NCBI GenBank assembly: GCA_016278515.1
Contig: JADQBR010000079.1
Coordinates: 1 to 52,957, forward strand
Length of the DNA: 52,957 nucleotides
Source of the DNA: Bacillota bacterium
GTDB taxonomy: Bacteria; Bacillota; JADQBR01
Direction: 5' to 3'
Shown here: piece by piece, positions 8,167-17,668 of the stretch
How the letters are laid out: each line of letters starts with the position of its first letter
Numbering within the stretch: the stretch's first letter is position 1
Notes under the pieces: generated by a model
The model's input: the letters and a program-made list of their open reading frames with translations, nothing else
Database searches by the model: none
Told to the model about the DNA's origin: nothing
Position numbers and translations under genes: made by a program

Positions 8167-8682
8167 ATGGCTAATATTATTTTAATAGGTTTTATGGGAT
8201 CGGGGAAGACCACTATTGGCTTTCGTTTGGCCCGGGCATTGGGTTGGCACTTCGTTGATACGGACGAAAAAATAGAAAAACTTACCGAGTTAACTGTGTC
8301 ACGGATTTTCAAAAAGCATGGTGAAATTAGGTTCCGTTCTGAAGAGAAATTAATGGTGCAAAAAGTTGCCGCGTTAGATAGGACTGTCATTGCAACCGGC
8401 GGTGGTGTCCCTGTTTTTGCGGGGAATGTGACGGTTCTTAAACAAGGCGGTATCGTTATTTGGTTAAAAGCCGCACCGGAAATAGTGTTGGATCGGATAG
8501 GGAAAAGTCGGAATCGGCCGCTTCTTCGTAAATACAGGGATTTGGATCAGGTGAAGGGTTTGGTTGAAGAAAGGGCGCGGTTCTATGAAGCAGCAGCTGA
8601 CCTTATAATTGATACTGGAGACAAAACTCATGATCAGATTGTGAGCGAAATAATAAATAGTTTGCGGGGGCAGTTGTCATGA
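8167..8682 (+). CDS. aroK: Shikimate kinase AroK
   Basis: 171 aa, the normal single-domain length. It phosphorylates shikimate with ATP. The P-loop is GFMGSGKTT (~8-16). The shikimate-binding Asp is in FVDTDEKIE (~31-39), the Arg in IRFRSEE (~57) and the glycine motif ATGGGVP (~77). The lid Arg is in RNRPLLRK (~116). The ATG follows AAAGGTGATTTAG. Its end overlaps aroB by 4 bp (ATGA), indicating translational coupling. Confidence 0.95.
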   Translation: MANIILIGFMGSGKTTIGFRLARALGWHFVDTDEKIEKLTELTVSRIFKKHGEIRFRSEEKLMVQKVAALDRTVIATGGGVPVFAGNVTVLKQGGIVIWLKAAPEIVLDRIGKSRNRPLLRKYRDLDQVKGLVEERARFYEAAADLIIDTGDKTHDQIVSEIINSLRGQLS

Positions 8683-9746
8683 AAACATTGCGCGTAGGGT
8701 TGGAGGATAGAGGCTATAATATCCATATAGGACACGATTTGTTAGGGCAGTTAGGCCAGCTTCTGCCCCGGAAATATTCCACAGCCTGTCTATTGATTAC
8801 CGATGAAAATGTGGATAAACTATATGGTAAAGAGGTGGAGAAATCACTAACCAACCACGGCTTTCATGTTGCTAAAGCAGTGGTTGCTGCGGGAGAGACT
8901 TCTAAATCGCTGGAAACTGCAGCCCGCTTGTACGACTGTGCATTTGATCATAAAATGGACAGAAAATCTCCCATAATTGCCTTGGGAGGCGGGGTGGTAG
9001 GAGATTTGGCAGGGTTTATTGCCGCTACCTATATGCGGGGTGTTCCGTTTATTCAAATACCGACCAGTCTGCTGGCCCAGGTGGACAGCAGTGTCGGCGG
9101 CAAGGTTGCCGTTAATCATCCGCGAGGAAAGAATATTATCGGCGCTTTTTACCAACCTCAGCTGGTTTTGATTGATTTATCTGTCTTAAAGACACTGCCG
9201 CCCCGGGAACTGCGTGCTGGTATGGCCGAGGTAATTAAATACGGTATTATTTGGGACAAAGATTTATTTAGCTTTCTGGAAAGAAATTTAGCGCAGCTTT
9301 TGTCCTTAGAAGCTCAAATAATCGAAGAAGTTGTTTACCGCTGCTGCGACATTAAAGCGGTAGTGGTGGAGCAAGATGAAAAAGAAGCAAATGTAAGAGC
9401 GGTCTTAAATTTTGGCCATACTGTTGGTCATGCTGTAGAGGCCCTAGGAAATTATGAACTGAAAAAGCACGGTGAAGCAGTGGCAGTAGGAATGGCAGTA
9501 GCGGGTAAGATATCAGTTGCCAAGGGTTTGTTTGACGAATTACAGTTAGAACGTATGAAGAGGCTACTGACAAGAGTTCCTTTGGATGTGAGTTTGCCGC
9601 CAGAGTGGGAAAAGGACAAAGGCATAGAATTGATGCTGCAGGACAAAAAGGCCTCCCAGGGGAAAATCAACTTTATTCTTCCTGAGGAAATAGGGAAAGT
9701 GCGAATAGAAGAAATAAGTGCGTCAGAATTACATAACTTGCTCTAG
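8679..9746 (+). CDS. aroB: 3-dehydroquinate synthase AroB
   Basis: 355 aa. It uses NAD and a divalent metal to cyclise DAHP to 3-dehydroquinate. The NAD motif is GGGVVGDLAGF (~103-113), followed by MRGVPFIQIPTSLLAQVDSS with the catalytic Lys in GGKVAVNH (~147). Metal ligands are the Glu in AEVIKYG (~184) and the His residues in NFGHTVGHAVE (~246) and KKHGEAVAVG (~263). It is the last gene of the operon and is followed directly by a terminator. Confidence 0.95.
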   Translation: MKTLRVGLEDRGYNIHIGHDLLGQLGQLLPRKYSTACLLITDENVDKLYGKEVEKSLTNHGFHVAKAVVAAGETSKSLETAARLYDCAFDHKMDRKSPIIALGGGVVGDLAGFIAATYMRGVPFIQIPTSLLAQVDSSVGGKVAVNHPRGKNIIGAFYQPQLVLIDLSVLKTLPPRELRAGMAEVIKYGIIWDKDLFSFLERNLAQLLSLEAQIIEEVVYRCCDIKAVVVEQDEKEANVRAVLNFGHTVGHAVEALGNYELKKHGEAVAVGMAVAGKISVAKGLFDELQLERMKRLLTRVPLDVSLPPEWEKDKGIELMLQDKKASQGKINFILPEEIGKVRIEEISASELHNLL

Positions 9747-9777
9747 AAAACTACTCCTTACCGAGTAGTTTTTATTT
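9747..9777 (+). terminator. Rho-independent terminator after aroB
   Basis: A perfect 10-bp stem, AAAACTACTC / GAGTAGTTTT, with a 6-nt loop and T-rich tail, starting at the base after the stop codon. Confidence 0.85.
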
Positions 9778-9864
9778 TTGGGTGAAAAGAGAAGTTTTCT
9801 TATGAAATAAAAGGAATAAAGTCGGAATACAGCGAACGAATCAAAGGAACGGGGGTGAAATATC

Positions 9865-11565
9865 TTGGCAAGAAAGAAGCAGCTTGGTGAAATGCTGAAA
9901 GAAAGTAATTTAATCTCCGAAGAACAGATACAAGAAGCTCTACGCACGCAAAAGCGAAGCGGCGGTAGGCTGGGACAGATCCTAATTAGTTTGGGTTACG
10001 TAACGGAACAGGACATTCTAAATGTACTGGAATTTCAGCTGGGTATTGAACAGGTTGACTTAAACAGTACCCGGATTTCTAATGATTTATTAAAATTCTT
10101 TCCCGAAAACATTATCCGCCAGTATAAAGTGCTGCCTATAGGTAAAGATGGCAGCACATTAAAGGTAGCCATGGCTGATCCTTTGAACGTTTTTGCCATA
10201 GATGACATTAAGGTGGCAACTGGCTTGGAAGTACAGACTGTGGTAGCTTCCGAGCAAGATATGGATGAACATATAGATAGACTGCTTGGTGTGGAAGAAA
10301 TTATGAACGAAGAATTCCATACAGGTTTTGAAGATGATGCCGACGTTAGCTCACCGGGAATTTTTAACCTGGGTCAAGGCCCGCAAGGTGCTGCTGAAGC
10401 CCCGGTTGTTAAATTGGTCAACACCATCATAAACCAGGCAGTTAATAAAAAAGCCAGCGATATTCATATAGAAGCACGTGAAAAAAAAGTAACTATACGA
10501 CTGCGTGTGGATGGAATCTTGCGGGATTTAATGAAGGTACCTAAGCAGATTCACCCTTCTCTTGTGTCCCGAGTAAAAATAATGGCCCAGATGGATATTG
10601 CAGAAAAAAGGCTGCCCCAGGATGGGCGCATTCAAATAAATATTCAAGAGAAAAGTATTGATTTGCGTATTTCAACTCTCCCAACAGTGTTTGGGGAAAA
10701 GGTTGTCATGCGGATTTTAGATAAAAGTCAAGCTTTACTGGAGGTTGAACAGTTAGGTTTTTTACCGGACAATAAAAAAAGATTTGAAGATATCATCCGT
10801 AGTTCTTACGGCATTTTTTTGGTTACCGGTCCCACAGGCAGTGGTAAAACCACAACATTATACGCTGCATTAAATACAATCAGTTCACCCGAAAAGAATA
10901 TTATTACTATAGAAGATCCTGTGGAATATGTCATAAATGACATAAATCAGACTCAGGTTAACACTAAATCAGGCTATACTTTCGCCACCGGTTTGCGAGC
11001 CATCTTGCGGCAGGACCCTGACGTGATAATGGTGGGGGAGATTCGGGACGGAGAAACTGCCAGCATAGCCGCAAGAGCTGCTACCACCGGCCATATGGTC
11101 TTGAGTACGCTGCATACCAATGATGCCGCCGGAGCTGTAGCGCGCCTAATTGATATGGGGGTAGAGCCCTATCTAGTATCCTCATCTATTATCGGCATAG
11201 TTGCCCAGCGTTTGGTCAGGAGAATATGCCCTAGATGCATTACTCCCTATCAACTGAGTGATGAAGGCCCTGCCCATGCCTTTTTGGGATTGGCTGCAGG
11301 TGAAACAATGGAGTTGTTTAAAGGAAAAGGCTGCGGTTATTGTGATAATACCGGTTTTAAAGGACGCTTGGCTATTCACGAAATTATAACTATCAATCAA
11401 AAACTACGGGGTTTGATAGTTGATCCTAAAAGTCGGGATAAACTGAAAGCCGAAGTAATGGCTATGGGCATGAAATCTCTGAGAATGGACGGGATCGAGA
11501 AGGCTCGTCAGGGCATAACCACTATAGGCGAGGTTATGCGGGTTGCTTATGTAGATGAGGATTAA
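9865..11565 (+). CDS. pilB: Type IV pilus extension ATPase PilB (GspE family)
   Basis: 566 aa, TTG start after GGGGGTGA. It is the cytoplasmic hexameric motor for pilin polymerisation. An N-terminal MshEN-type domain (~1-150, a family that can bind c-di-GMP) precedes the ATPase. Walker A is GPTGSGKTTT (~321-330), the Asp box is IEDPVEYV (~350), Walker B is PDVIMVGEIRD (~386) and the His box is LSTLHTND. A zinc tetracysteine is visible as CPRC (~453) and CGYC (~492), typical of PilB rather than PilT. It is the first gene of the pilus operon. Confidence 0.93.
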   Translation: MARKKQLGEMLKESNLISEEQIQEALRTQKRSGGRLGQILISLGYVTEQDILNVLEFQLGIEQVDLNSTRISNDLLKFFPENIIRQYKVLPIGKDGSTLKVAMADPLNVFAIDDIKVATGLEVQTVVASEQDMDEHIDRLLGVEEIMNEEFHTGFEDDADVSSPGIFNLGQGPQGAAEAPVVKLVNTIINQAVNKKASDIHIEAREKKVTIRLRVDGILRDLMKVPKQIHPSLVSRVKIMAQMDIAEKRLPQDGRIQINIQEKSIDLRISTLPTVFGEKVVMRILDKSQALLEVEQLGFLPDNKKRFEDIIRSSYGIFLVTGPTGSGKTTTLYAALNTISSPEKNIITIEDPVEYVINDINQTQVNTKSGYTFATGLRAILRQDPDVIMVGEIRDGETASIAARAATTGHMVLSTLHTNDAAGAVARLIDMGVEPYLVSSSIIGIVAQRLVRRICPRCITPYQLSDEGPAHAFLGLAAGETMELFKGKGCGYCDNTGFKGRLAIHEIITINQKLRGLIVDPKSRDKLKAEVMAMGMKSLRMDGIEKARQGITTIGEVMRVAYVDED

Positions 11566-12622
11566 GGGGGCGCTTAATATTAATATACATGATATTCTTC
11601 ACCTAGGGGTAGAGATGGCAGTATCGGACATCCACTTGACTACAGGACTGCCGCCTATGTTTCGGCAGGAAGGACAGTTGGTACCGATCGCAGAGGGAAC
11701 AAAGCTAATGCCCGGTGACATCAAAGAATTGGTGGAAGAAATGATGGATGCTCAGCAGAAGGAACAGTTTATGAGCACTGGAGATTTGGATTTTGCCTAC
11801 TCGGTTCCTGATTTGGGCAGATTTCGCGTCAATATTTTTTTCCAGCGGAGCAGTATTGCTGCCGCCATTCGCAGGATTAATTCACATATTGCCAGTTTGG
11901 AAGAACTGCAGTTGCCGTCTATTGTGGGACAATTAGCCCGTAGGAACCATGGGTTAGTGTTAGTGACAGGACCTACCGGCAGTGGTAAGTCTACTACTTT
12001 AGCGGCCATGGTAGATTTAATCAATAGAGAACGGGCCAGTCATATTATCACTCTTGAAGACCCGATTGAATATATGCATTCCCATAAAAAAAGCGTGGTT
12101 AACCAAAGGGAAATTGGGTCTGATACCGAAAGCTTTGCTAAAGCACTGCGTGCCGCCATGCGTCAGGATCCCGATGTGATTTTGGTTGGTGAGATGCGTG
12201 ATTTGGATACTATTTCCGTAGCGGTTACGGCCGCTGAAACGGGTCACTTGGTTTTTGCTACACTGCATACCAGCGGCGCAGCCCAAACCGTGGACCGGAT
12301 TATTGATGTTTTCCCGCCCCATCAGCAGCAACAGATAAGAGTGCAGTTAGCGGATACCCTTCAGGGCATTATTTCCCAGCAACTGCTTAAAAAGGTAAGC
12401 GGCGGCAGGGTGGCGGCGGTTGAAGTGCTCTGTGCCACCTCGGGGGTGCGGAATGTTATTCGCGAGGGAAAAACCTATCAATTGATTAATTCAATCCAAA
12501 CCGGCGGGCAGCACGGTATGCAGTCAATGGATATGAGTTTGAAAAAACTGGCTCAACAGGGATTGATTAGCCAGGAGGATATGTACGGCAGACTGAGCGG
12601 CGGTGCTAAATCCAATTATTAG
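11555..12622 (+). CDS. pilT: Type IV pilus retraction ATPase PilT
   Basis: 355 aa from the ATG at 11555, which overlaps pilB by 11 bp and has no clear ribosome site. An AAGGGGG at 11564-11570 lies 8 nt before an in-frame ATT at 11579; starting there gives 347 aa beginning Met-Asn-Ile-His-Asp-Ile-Leu, like typical PilT N-termini. Walker A is GPTGSGKSTT, the Asp box is LEDPIEYMH, Walker B is PDVILVGEMRD and the His box is FATLHTSGA. The PilT-specific ending with AVEVL and the MQSMDMSLKKL segment is present, and there is no tetracysteine. It powers pilus retraction and twitching. Confidence 0.93.
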   Translation: MRIKGALNINIHDILHLGVEMAVSDIHLTTGLPPMFRQEGQLVPIAEGTKLMPGDIKELVEEMMDAQQKEQFMSTGDLDFAYSVPDLGRFRVNIFFQRSSIAAAIRRINSHIASLEELQLPSIVGQLARRNHGLVLVTGPTGSGKSTTLAAMVDLINRERASHIITLEDPIEYMHSHKKSVVNQREIGSDTESFAKALRAAMRQDPDVILVGEMRDLDTISVAVTAAETGHLVFATLHTSGAAQTVDRIIDVFPPHQQQQIRVQLADTLQGIISQQLLKKVSGGRVAAVEVLCATSGVRNVIREGKTYQLINSIQTGGQHGMQSMDMSLKKLAQQGLISQEDMYGRLSGGAKSNY

Positions 12623-12732
12623 CAAAGAATAACGCTGCTGTAAAAAAAGGAGAAAGCCAGAAATTGGCGAATTAGTAAAAAATATCACTTGCTGTATAGT
12701 TAAAACAGTTATTTTCTTTGAGGTGGGAGTTT

Positions 12733-13947
12733 ATGCCCCAATTTACATACAAGGCGAGGAATCATCAAGGACAGCTTTTAACGGGTCAGTTGGAGGCAAA
12801 CGACACAGCTGCAGTGGCGGAGATTTTAAGAGAGCAGCAGCTGTTTGTTATTAATATCAGGCAGAAAAACATTATCTCCAAAGATATTTCTTTTAATTTG
12901 CCTGGCAAGGGTATTAAAAAAAGCGATTTAGCAGTCTTCTGCCGTCAGTTGGCCACCATGATCAAAGCCGGTATCCCGCTGTTAACGGCTTTGGATATTC
13001 TCAGTAAGCAGTTGGAAAGTGCAAAACTAAGGGAAACGGTAGCCAAGGTTAAACAAACTCTTGAAGAGGGCAGCACTTTTGCAGAAGCTCTTAGAACCTA
13101 TGAAAAAGTTTTTCCTAACCTTTTTATCAGCATGGTGGAAGCCGGCGAAACCGGTGGTATGCTTGACAGCGTACTGGAACAGCTGGCAGTACATTATGAA
13201 CGGGAACATGACATAAATGAAAAGGTGAAATCTGCTATGACCTATCCTGCAGTGGTGCTGTCGGTGGCGCTGTTGGCGGTGATATTTCTGTTGATTTTTG
13301 TGCTTCCTACCTTTACAGGTATGCTTACTGATTTGGGTGCGGAACTGCCCCTGCCCACCCGTATAGTCATGGGTGTCAGTGATTTGGTAAGTAAAGTATG
13401 GTTTTTAATTCCTTTTTTGATAATTGGCGGGTTTGCAGGCTTCAGGAAAATTACGGAAAAGGGACGGGGACGATACCGCTGGCACCAGGCCCTGCTCCAC
13501 ATCCCTATTGTCAAGAAAGTACATTTGCTGGCCTTGGTTTCTCGCTTTGGCCGTACCCTGGGAACCTTACTACAAGGCGGTGTCCCCATCTTACAGGCAT
13601 TAGAGGTGGTTAAGAAGACTGCCGGCAATGCGGTGGTGGAGGAAGGAATCACGGAAGCACAGCATTATATCCGGGAAGGTCAGGGCATGGCTAAGCCTCT
13701 GGAACGCTGCGGCGTTTTTCCGCCAATGGTAATTCAGATGATACTGGTGGGCGAAGAGACCGGCACGCTGGATGATTTGCTGCAGCGTATTAGTGAATTT
13801 TACGATCAAGACTTGGACAACGTGGTGGCTAAGTTATCAACCATTATTGAACCGGTGCTGATAGTTGTTATGGGCGGACTTGTCGGCTTTATTATTATTT
13901 CCATCATGCTGCCCATGTTTAATATTTACGGCGCCGTAGGTATGTAA
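12733..13947 (+). CDS. pilC: Type IV pilus inner-membrane platform protein PilC (GspF family)
   Basis: 404 aa from the ATG after AGGTGGGAG; a TTG at 12718 is upstream in frame but the ribosome site favours 12733. It has two GspF cytoplasmic domains (~60-185 and ~265-385), each with the FCRQLATMIKAGIPLLTAL / FGRTLGTLLQGGVPILQAL type motif. Membrane helices are near 165-205, 218-235 and 372-395. It couples the PilB/PilT motors to the pilin base. The N-terminus QFTYKARNHQGQLLTGQLEA is typical of PilC. Confidence 0.93.
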   Translation: MPQFTYKARNHQGQLLTGQLEANDTAAVAEILREQQLFVINIRQKNIISKDISFNLPGKGIKKSDLAVFCRQLATMIKAGIPLLTALDILSKQLESAKLRETVAKVKQTLEEGSTFAEALRTYEKVFPNLFISMVEAGETGGMLDSVLEQLAVHYEREHDINEKVKSAMTYPAVVLSVALLAVIFLLIFVLPTFTGMLTDLGAELPLPTRIVMGVSDLVSKVWFLIPFLIIGGFAGFRKITEKGRGRYRWHQALLHIPIVKKVHLLALVSRFGRTLGTLLQGGVPILQALEVVKKTAGNAVVEEGITEAQHYIREGQGMAKPLERCGVFPPMVIQMILVGEETGTLDDLLQRISEFYDQDLDNVVAKLSTIIEPVLIVVMGGLVGFIIISIMLPMFNIYGAVGM

Positions 13948-14005
13948 ACCCGACAGAGATAGAGGGTGACACATATAATCCAGAATAAGAAAGGAGGTGT
14001 GAAGT

Positions 14006-14380
14006 ATGATTAGAAGACTTGCTAACTTTTTAAAACATAATGAGGAAGGCTTCACTTTAATTGAATTGATGGTGGTTGTAATTATTTTAGGGGTATTGGC
14101 TGCTGTGGCGATACCGCAGTTCACTGGTCAAGTTGGTAAGGCAAAAGAGAAAGCGGCGCATGCGGACTTAAAGACTATGCAGAATGCAGTTAACATTTAT
14201 ATGGCTGAGTATGGCGAGGACGCAATAGGCAGCGACAACTTTCAAGACGTGTTGGAAAATGACTATGATATAAAGTGGGCAAATGCAATAGACCCGTGGG
14301 ATGAACAGTATGGCTGGGATAATAGTGAAAATAGATTCTACTCTAATGGTGAGGGTGGTATCTATTCCAATGAGCTTTAA
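14006..14380 (+). CDS. pilA: Type IV prepilin, probable major pilin PilA
   Basis: 124 aa after AGGAGGTG. A 15-residue leader ends in Gly, followed by [18 protein letters not shown], the class III prepilin signal and N-terminal helix; Glu5 of the mature chain is present. The short acidic C-terminal part is Asn/Asp/Tyr-rich with no Cys pair, as in many Gram-positive pilins. It lies between pilC and the prepilin peptidase. A hairpin just downstream may raise its transcript level relative to the following genes, which supports its being the major pilin. Confidence 0.9.
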   Translation: MIRRLANFLKHNEEGFTLIELMVVVIILGVLAAVAIPQFTGQVGKAKEKAAHADLKTMQNAVNIYMAEYGEDAIGSDNFQDVLENDYDIKWANAIDPWDEQYGWDNSENRFYSNGEGGIYSNEL

Positions 14381-14398
14381 AATGTTTCTTATTTTACT

Positions 14399-14419
14399 AG
14401 CCCCCTAACGGGGGCTTTA
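14399..14419 (+). terminator. Hairpin after pilA, probable partial terminator
   Basis: AGCCCCC-TAAC-GGGGGCT followed by TTATCTTTATT. It lies within the pilus gene run, so it probably attenuates transcription into pilD. Confidence 0.6.
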
Positions 14420-14442
14420 TCTTTATTCTGGAGTGAATTCAT

Positions 14443-15183
14443 ATGATAGCTTTATTTGCCTTTATCTTTGGATTAGTAATCGGTAGTTTCCTAAATGTAG
14501 TTATCTATAGAGTGCCAAGGGGGCAGTCCATCGCCTTCCCGCCTTCCCACTGCCCAGGGTGCGATACTCATTTAAAGCCTATGGATTTGGTGCCGGTTTT
14601 TAGCTGGTTATTTCTAAAAGGCAGGTGCCGCCACTGTGGTGCCGGTATTTCTATCCGTTATCCCCTGATTGAATTGTTTACCGCACTGATATTCTTATTA
14701 TTATCTTTAAATTTCTGGGGCTGGCAGCTGATATCTTTATTAATTTTGTCGTCAGTCTTGATTGTCGCGGCGGTTATTGATTATGAACATGGTATTATTC
14801 CCAATAAACTGCTGTTAACTGGATTTATTATTGGTCTGATTATTTTTCTATTTAGGCCGGTATTACCGCTTTCCCAGCATTTGTTAGGTGTTCTTGCCGG
14901 CGGACTGCCCCTATTGCTGTTGGCGGCATTGTCTCGGGGCGGCATGGGCGGCGGCGATATCAAGCTGGCGGCTGTGATGGGGTTATATCTTGGTCCTAAG
15001 TTGATGCTGACAGCTTTGTTTTTGGGCTCTTTGTTGGCGGGACTAACCGGTATTGTTTTCATGCTGGCCGGTAAAAAAACCAGGAAAGATACCATGGTAT
15101 TTGGCCCTTTTCTTGCTTTAGGGGCCGTGGTGTCTATATTTTGGGGCCGGGAGATTTTATTTTGGTATTTATCCATGTTTTAA
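14443..15183 (+). CDS. pilD: Prepilin peptidase PilD (A24 aspartic protease/methylase)
   Basis: 246 aa, about seven to eight membrane helices. It cleaves prepilin leaders and N-methylates the new N-terminus. The cytoplasmic zinc loop has CPGC (~38) and CRHC (~63). The two catalytic Asp residues are in VIDYEHGIIPN (~110) and GGGDIKLA (~170). The N-terminal FAFIFGLVIGSFLNVVIYRVPRG is a family hallmark. The ATG is preceded by a weak GGAGTG. Confidence 0.93.
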   Translation: MIALFAFIFGLVIGSFLNVVIYRVPRGQSIAFPPSHCPGCDTHLKPMDLVPVFSWLFLKGRCRHCGAGISIRYPLIELFTALIFLLLSLNFWGWQLISLLILSSVLIVAAVIDYEHGIIPNKLLLTGFIIGLIIFLFRPVLPLSQHLLGVLAGGLPLLLLAALSRGGMGGGDIKLAAVMGLYLGPKLMLTALFLGSLLAGLTGIVFMLAGKKTRKDTMVFGPFLALGAVVSIFWGREILFWYLSMF

Positions 15184-15244
15184 ATGAAAGTTTAAGTCGA
15201 GTTGGACAACTTCTTCAGAACTCAATAGGTAAGGGTGTTATAGC

Positions 15245-17119
15245 ATGATCCGGACAAATTATTATCTGATAGTACTTATGCTTGTGTTAGGTATTACACC
15301 GCTGTTGGACAGCGGTTATCAGCATTGGATAATATTTTTGGACAGTCTGCTGGTAGGTATAGCCGTAATTAAAGCGTTAAGCAGCCGTATCCCCGTAGGC
15401 TGGGACAAGCTGACCGGCGGCTTATTCGCAGCGTACATTATGGCAGGGCTTGTCAGTTTGATTGCCAGCTATAATCCCCACGAAACCTTGGTGGAGGTTG
15501 TTAAGCTAACTATCTATTTAGGGGTCTTTTTTTTAGCAGCCGCTTTGAATAAGGAAGAACGACAGCGGCTGCTTAGACTATTGGTGTTGGTAATTTTTCT
15601 GGTGGCGCTGGTGGGACTGCTGTTGTTTCTGCTTATTGACACTAGGAGAATAGAGGCTACCTTTGTCAATGCAAATCCGCTAGGCATTTACCTAGTGATG
15701 GGTTTTTTCCTGGCAGCGATTCAATATCTCTCTGACGGAAAGTGGGCCTTTCTAACGGCAGCGTCAGTGATTGGCAGCGGAGTGATACTGACTGGTTCCA
15801 GAGGGTCTATGCTGGCAGGATTGCTGCCATTCACAGTGCTGGTTATCGGAGTTATCTGGCAAATAAAAACGCAAAGCAATTTTAAAGCAGCACAACGACT
15901 GGGGCAGGTTGTCTTGGCAGTTATTATCATGGTAGGTTTGTTAAGCAGCATTGCACCGGCGCTCCAGGGCCATTATGGTCAGCTGCTGGATAGTCAGGCC
16001 GGGCAGGAATTGTTGAAACGGAATGTTTTACGGACGGGAAATTTTGTATCTGGTTCTGTGGGAGGACGCTGGAGCTTTTGGAAAGTGGCTGTCAAGGAGT
16101 TTCGAGATAACCCCATTATTGGTGTGGGGGCGGGTAACTACCACAATGCATATTTCCAGTATTGGAATCAGGATCGTTTTTACTCTCGTTTTACACATAA
16201 TCATTACCTACAGGTGTTGGCGGAAACCGGCGCATTGGGTTTTGCGCTGTTTCTATTGGCCTTGGCAGCCCTAGCTAGGCAGGTATGGTTAAACAGAAAC
16301 AGAAAAGACAGTCTCTATCAGGGATGCGTCTTGGCCGGAACGGCTTTTCTATTGCATATTGGCATTGATTTTAGTTGGGATATGCCGGCAGTCACTGTTA
16401 CCTTTTGGGCACTGGCGGGTGTGGCCGGCAGCAGGTTGGAACATGAAGAGGCATCCAGGCTGAGGCTGAAGCCCGTCTTTGCGGGTTTGATGCTGTTAAT
16501 GTTGGTCTTGACAGGGCTCCAGGCCGGTTCATGGTTGATTGCCCGCCAAGGAGCTGTTTTAGAAGATAACAAGAATTATCAGGAGGCCATAGACAAGTAT
16601 CAGTTGGCAGTAAAAATATATCCGCTGCGCTACGATTATTGGTCCCATATTAGTTATTCCGCTGACCGCCTGTACAGGCAAACCAATAATGAAGATTATT
16701 ACATACAGGCAGTAACTGCTTTGGACCGGGCCCTGGCCTTAAACCCCGGGAATTACTATTTATGGACTGTGAAGGGTGCGTACTTGGCCAACCAAGGAAT
16801 AATGGACCAGGCGGAAATAGCATATAAAAAGGCGGTACAAAATGGCGGCTTCTATCCGGCGCCTTATGGTGACTTGGGATTTTATCTTTTGAAACAGGGT
16901 AAGTTAGCTGAGGCCCAAGCTGTTTTCAGTCAGGGCATAAAATGGTACCCAGCGGCAGTACGTACTGCACCTCAGGTGGCTAAGGTTAAACTGCTGATTG
17001 ATGCGATTAAACTACATCAGGGTTTAGCCCAAGTCTATCAATCAGACGGAAAAAACCTCCTGGAGGAACAGCAGAAAGAGAAGGTTAAAGAAATTACTGA
17101 CAGTATTAAGGAAAAGTGA
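15245..17119 (+). CDS. O-antigen ligase/polymerase-type membrane protein with C-terminal TPR
   Basis: 624 aa. Residues ~1-425 hold about 12 membrane helices. The Wzy_C core (~270-345) includes GVGAGNYHNAYFQY and the HNHYLQVLAETGALG motif typical of O-antigen ligases, polymerases and PglL/PilO-type oligosaccharyltransferases. Residues ~440-600 carry tetratricopeptide-like repeats (NYQEAIDKYQLAVKIYP, ALDRALALNPGNYYLW, AEIAYKKAVQNG). It sits inside the pilus locus between pilD and the minor prepilins, so pilin or surface glycosylation is a reasonable guess. It could instead act on an unrelated glycan; the substrate is unknown. The start ATG has AAGGGTG upstream. Confidence 0.8.
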   Translation: MIRTNYYLIVLMLVLGITPLLDSGYQHWIIFLDSLLVGIAVIKALSSRIPVGWDKLTGGLFAAYIMAGLVSLIASYNPHETLVEVVKLTIYLGVFFLAAALNKEERQRLLRLLVLVIFLVALVGLLLFLLIDTRRIEATFVNANPLGIYLVMGFFLAAIQYLSDGKWAFLTAASVIGSGVILTGSRGSMLAGLLPFTVLVIGVIWQIKTQSNFKAAQRLGQVVLAVIIMVGLLSSIAPALQGHYGQLLDSQAGQELLKRNVLRTGNFVSGSVGGRWSFWKVAVKEFRDNPIIGVGAGNYHNAYFQYWNQDRFYSRFTHNHYLQVLAETGALGFALFLLALAALARQVWLNRNRKDSLYQGCVLAGTAFLLHIGIDFSWDMPAVTVTFWALAGVAGSRLEHEEASRLRLKPVFAGLMLLMLVLTGLQAGSWLIARQGAVLEDNKNYQEAIDKYQLAVKIYPLRYDYWSHISYSADRLYRQTNNEDYYIQAVTALDRALALNPGNYYLWTVKGAYLANQGIMDQAEIAYKKAVQNGGFYPAPYGDLGFYLLKQGKLAEAQAVFSQGIKWYPAAVRTAPQVAKVKLLIDAIKLHQGLAQVYQSDGKNLLEEQQKEKVKEITDSIKEK

Positions 17120-17212
17120 CAATATATAACAACCTTTTACAAAAAGAGCGAAAAAAGAAGGATTACCTTATAAATAATCGAATTCAAAAATATGTGTCTG
17201 ATTGGTGATCGT

Positions 17213-17659
17213 ATGAAGCAGAAGCAAGGTTTTACACTAGTTGAATTAATGGTAGCAGTGGCGATCATTGGTATTTTGGCGGCCTTTTCTGCTCCCGATA
17301 TTGGGCGGATTTATGCCCGCTACAAGCTGGATGGCGCTGCACGATTGCTTGCTTCTGACGTTAGAGAAGTTCAGCAGATGTCCATTAGCAAGGAGCATGC
17401 TTTAACCATTCAGTTTCTCCCGTTTGAAGAAAGATATCGCATCCGGGACGGCATGAACATCTTAAAGAATGTCAGTATGCCTAAGGGAGTGGATCTAACG
17501 TCAGTCACCTTAACGACAGGTTTTGACTTAACCTTCACTGCCAAGGGATCACCTAGGGGCGGCGGTGGAACCATTATCCTATCTAATCAGTGGGAGCAGC
17601 GGCGGATTACTATTACCCTTGCTACCGGCAGGGTGAGAGTCTATAAAGAAAAGAATTAG
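17213..17659 (+). CDS. GspH/FimT-like minor prepilin
   Basis: 148 aa from the ATG giving a seven-residue leader MKQKQG then FTLVELMVAVAIIGILAAF, a class III prepilin signal. An upstream in-frame ATG (17192) would give an untypically long leader. The C-terminal domain is beta-rich (TIQFLPFEERYRI, GTIILSN, RRITITLATGRVRV), as in GspH/FimU pseudopilins. It is the first of a minor-pilin block; minor pilins prime pilus assembly at the membrane. Confidence 0.85.
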   Translation: MKQKQGFTLVELMVAVAIIGILAAFSAPDIGRIYARYKLDGAARLLASDVREVQQMSISKEHALTIQFLPFEERYRIRDGMNILKNVSMPKGVDLTSVTLTTGFDLTFTAKGSPRGGGGTIILSNQWEQRRITITLATGRVRVYKEKN

Positions 17660-17668
17660 GTGATAACT

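Noticed and set aside
13242-13652. 136-aa antisense frame in pilC
   Set aside because: Antisense shadow without a ribosome site; pilC is certain.
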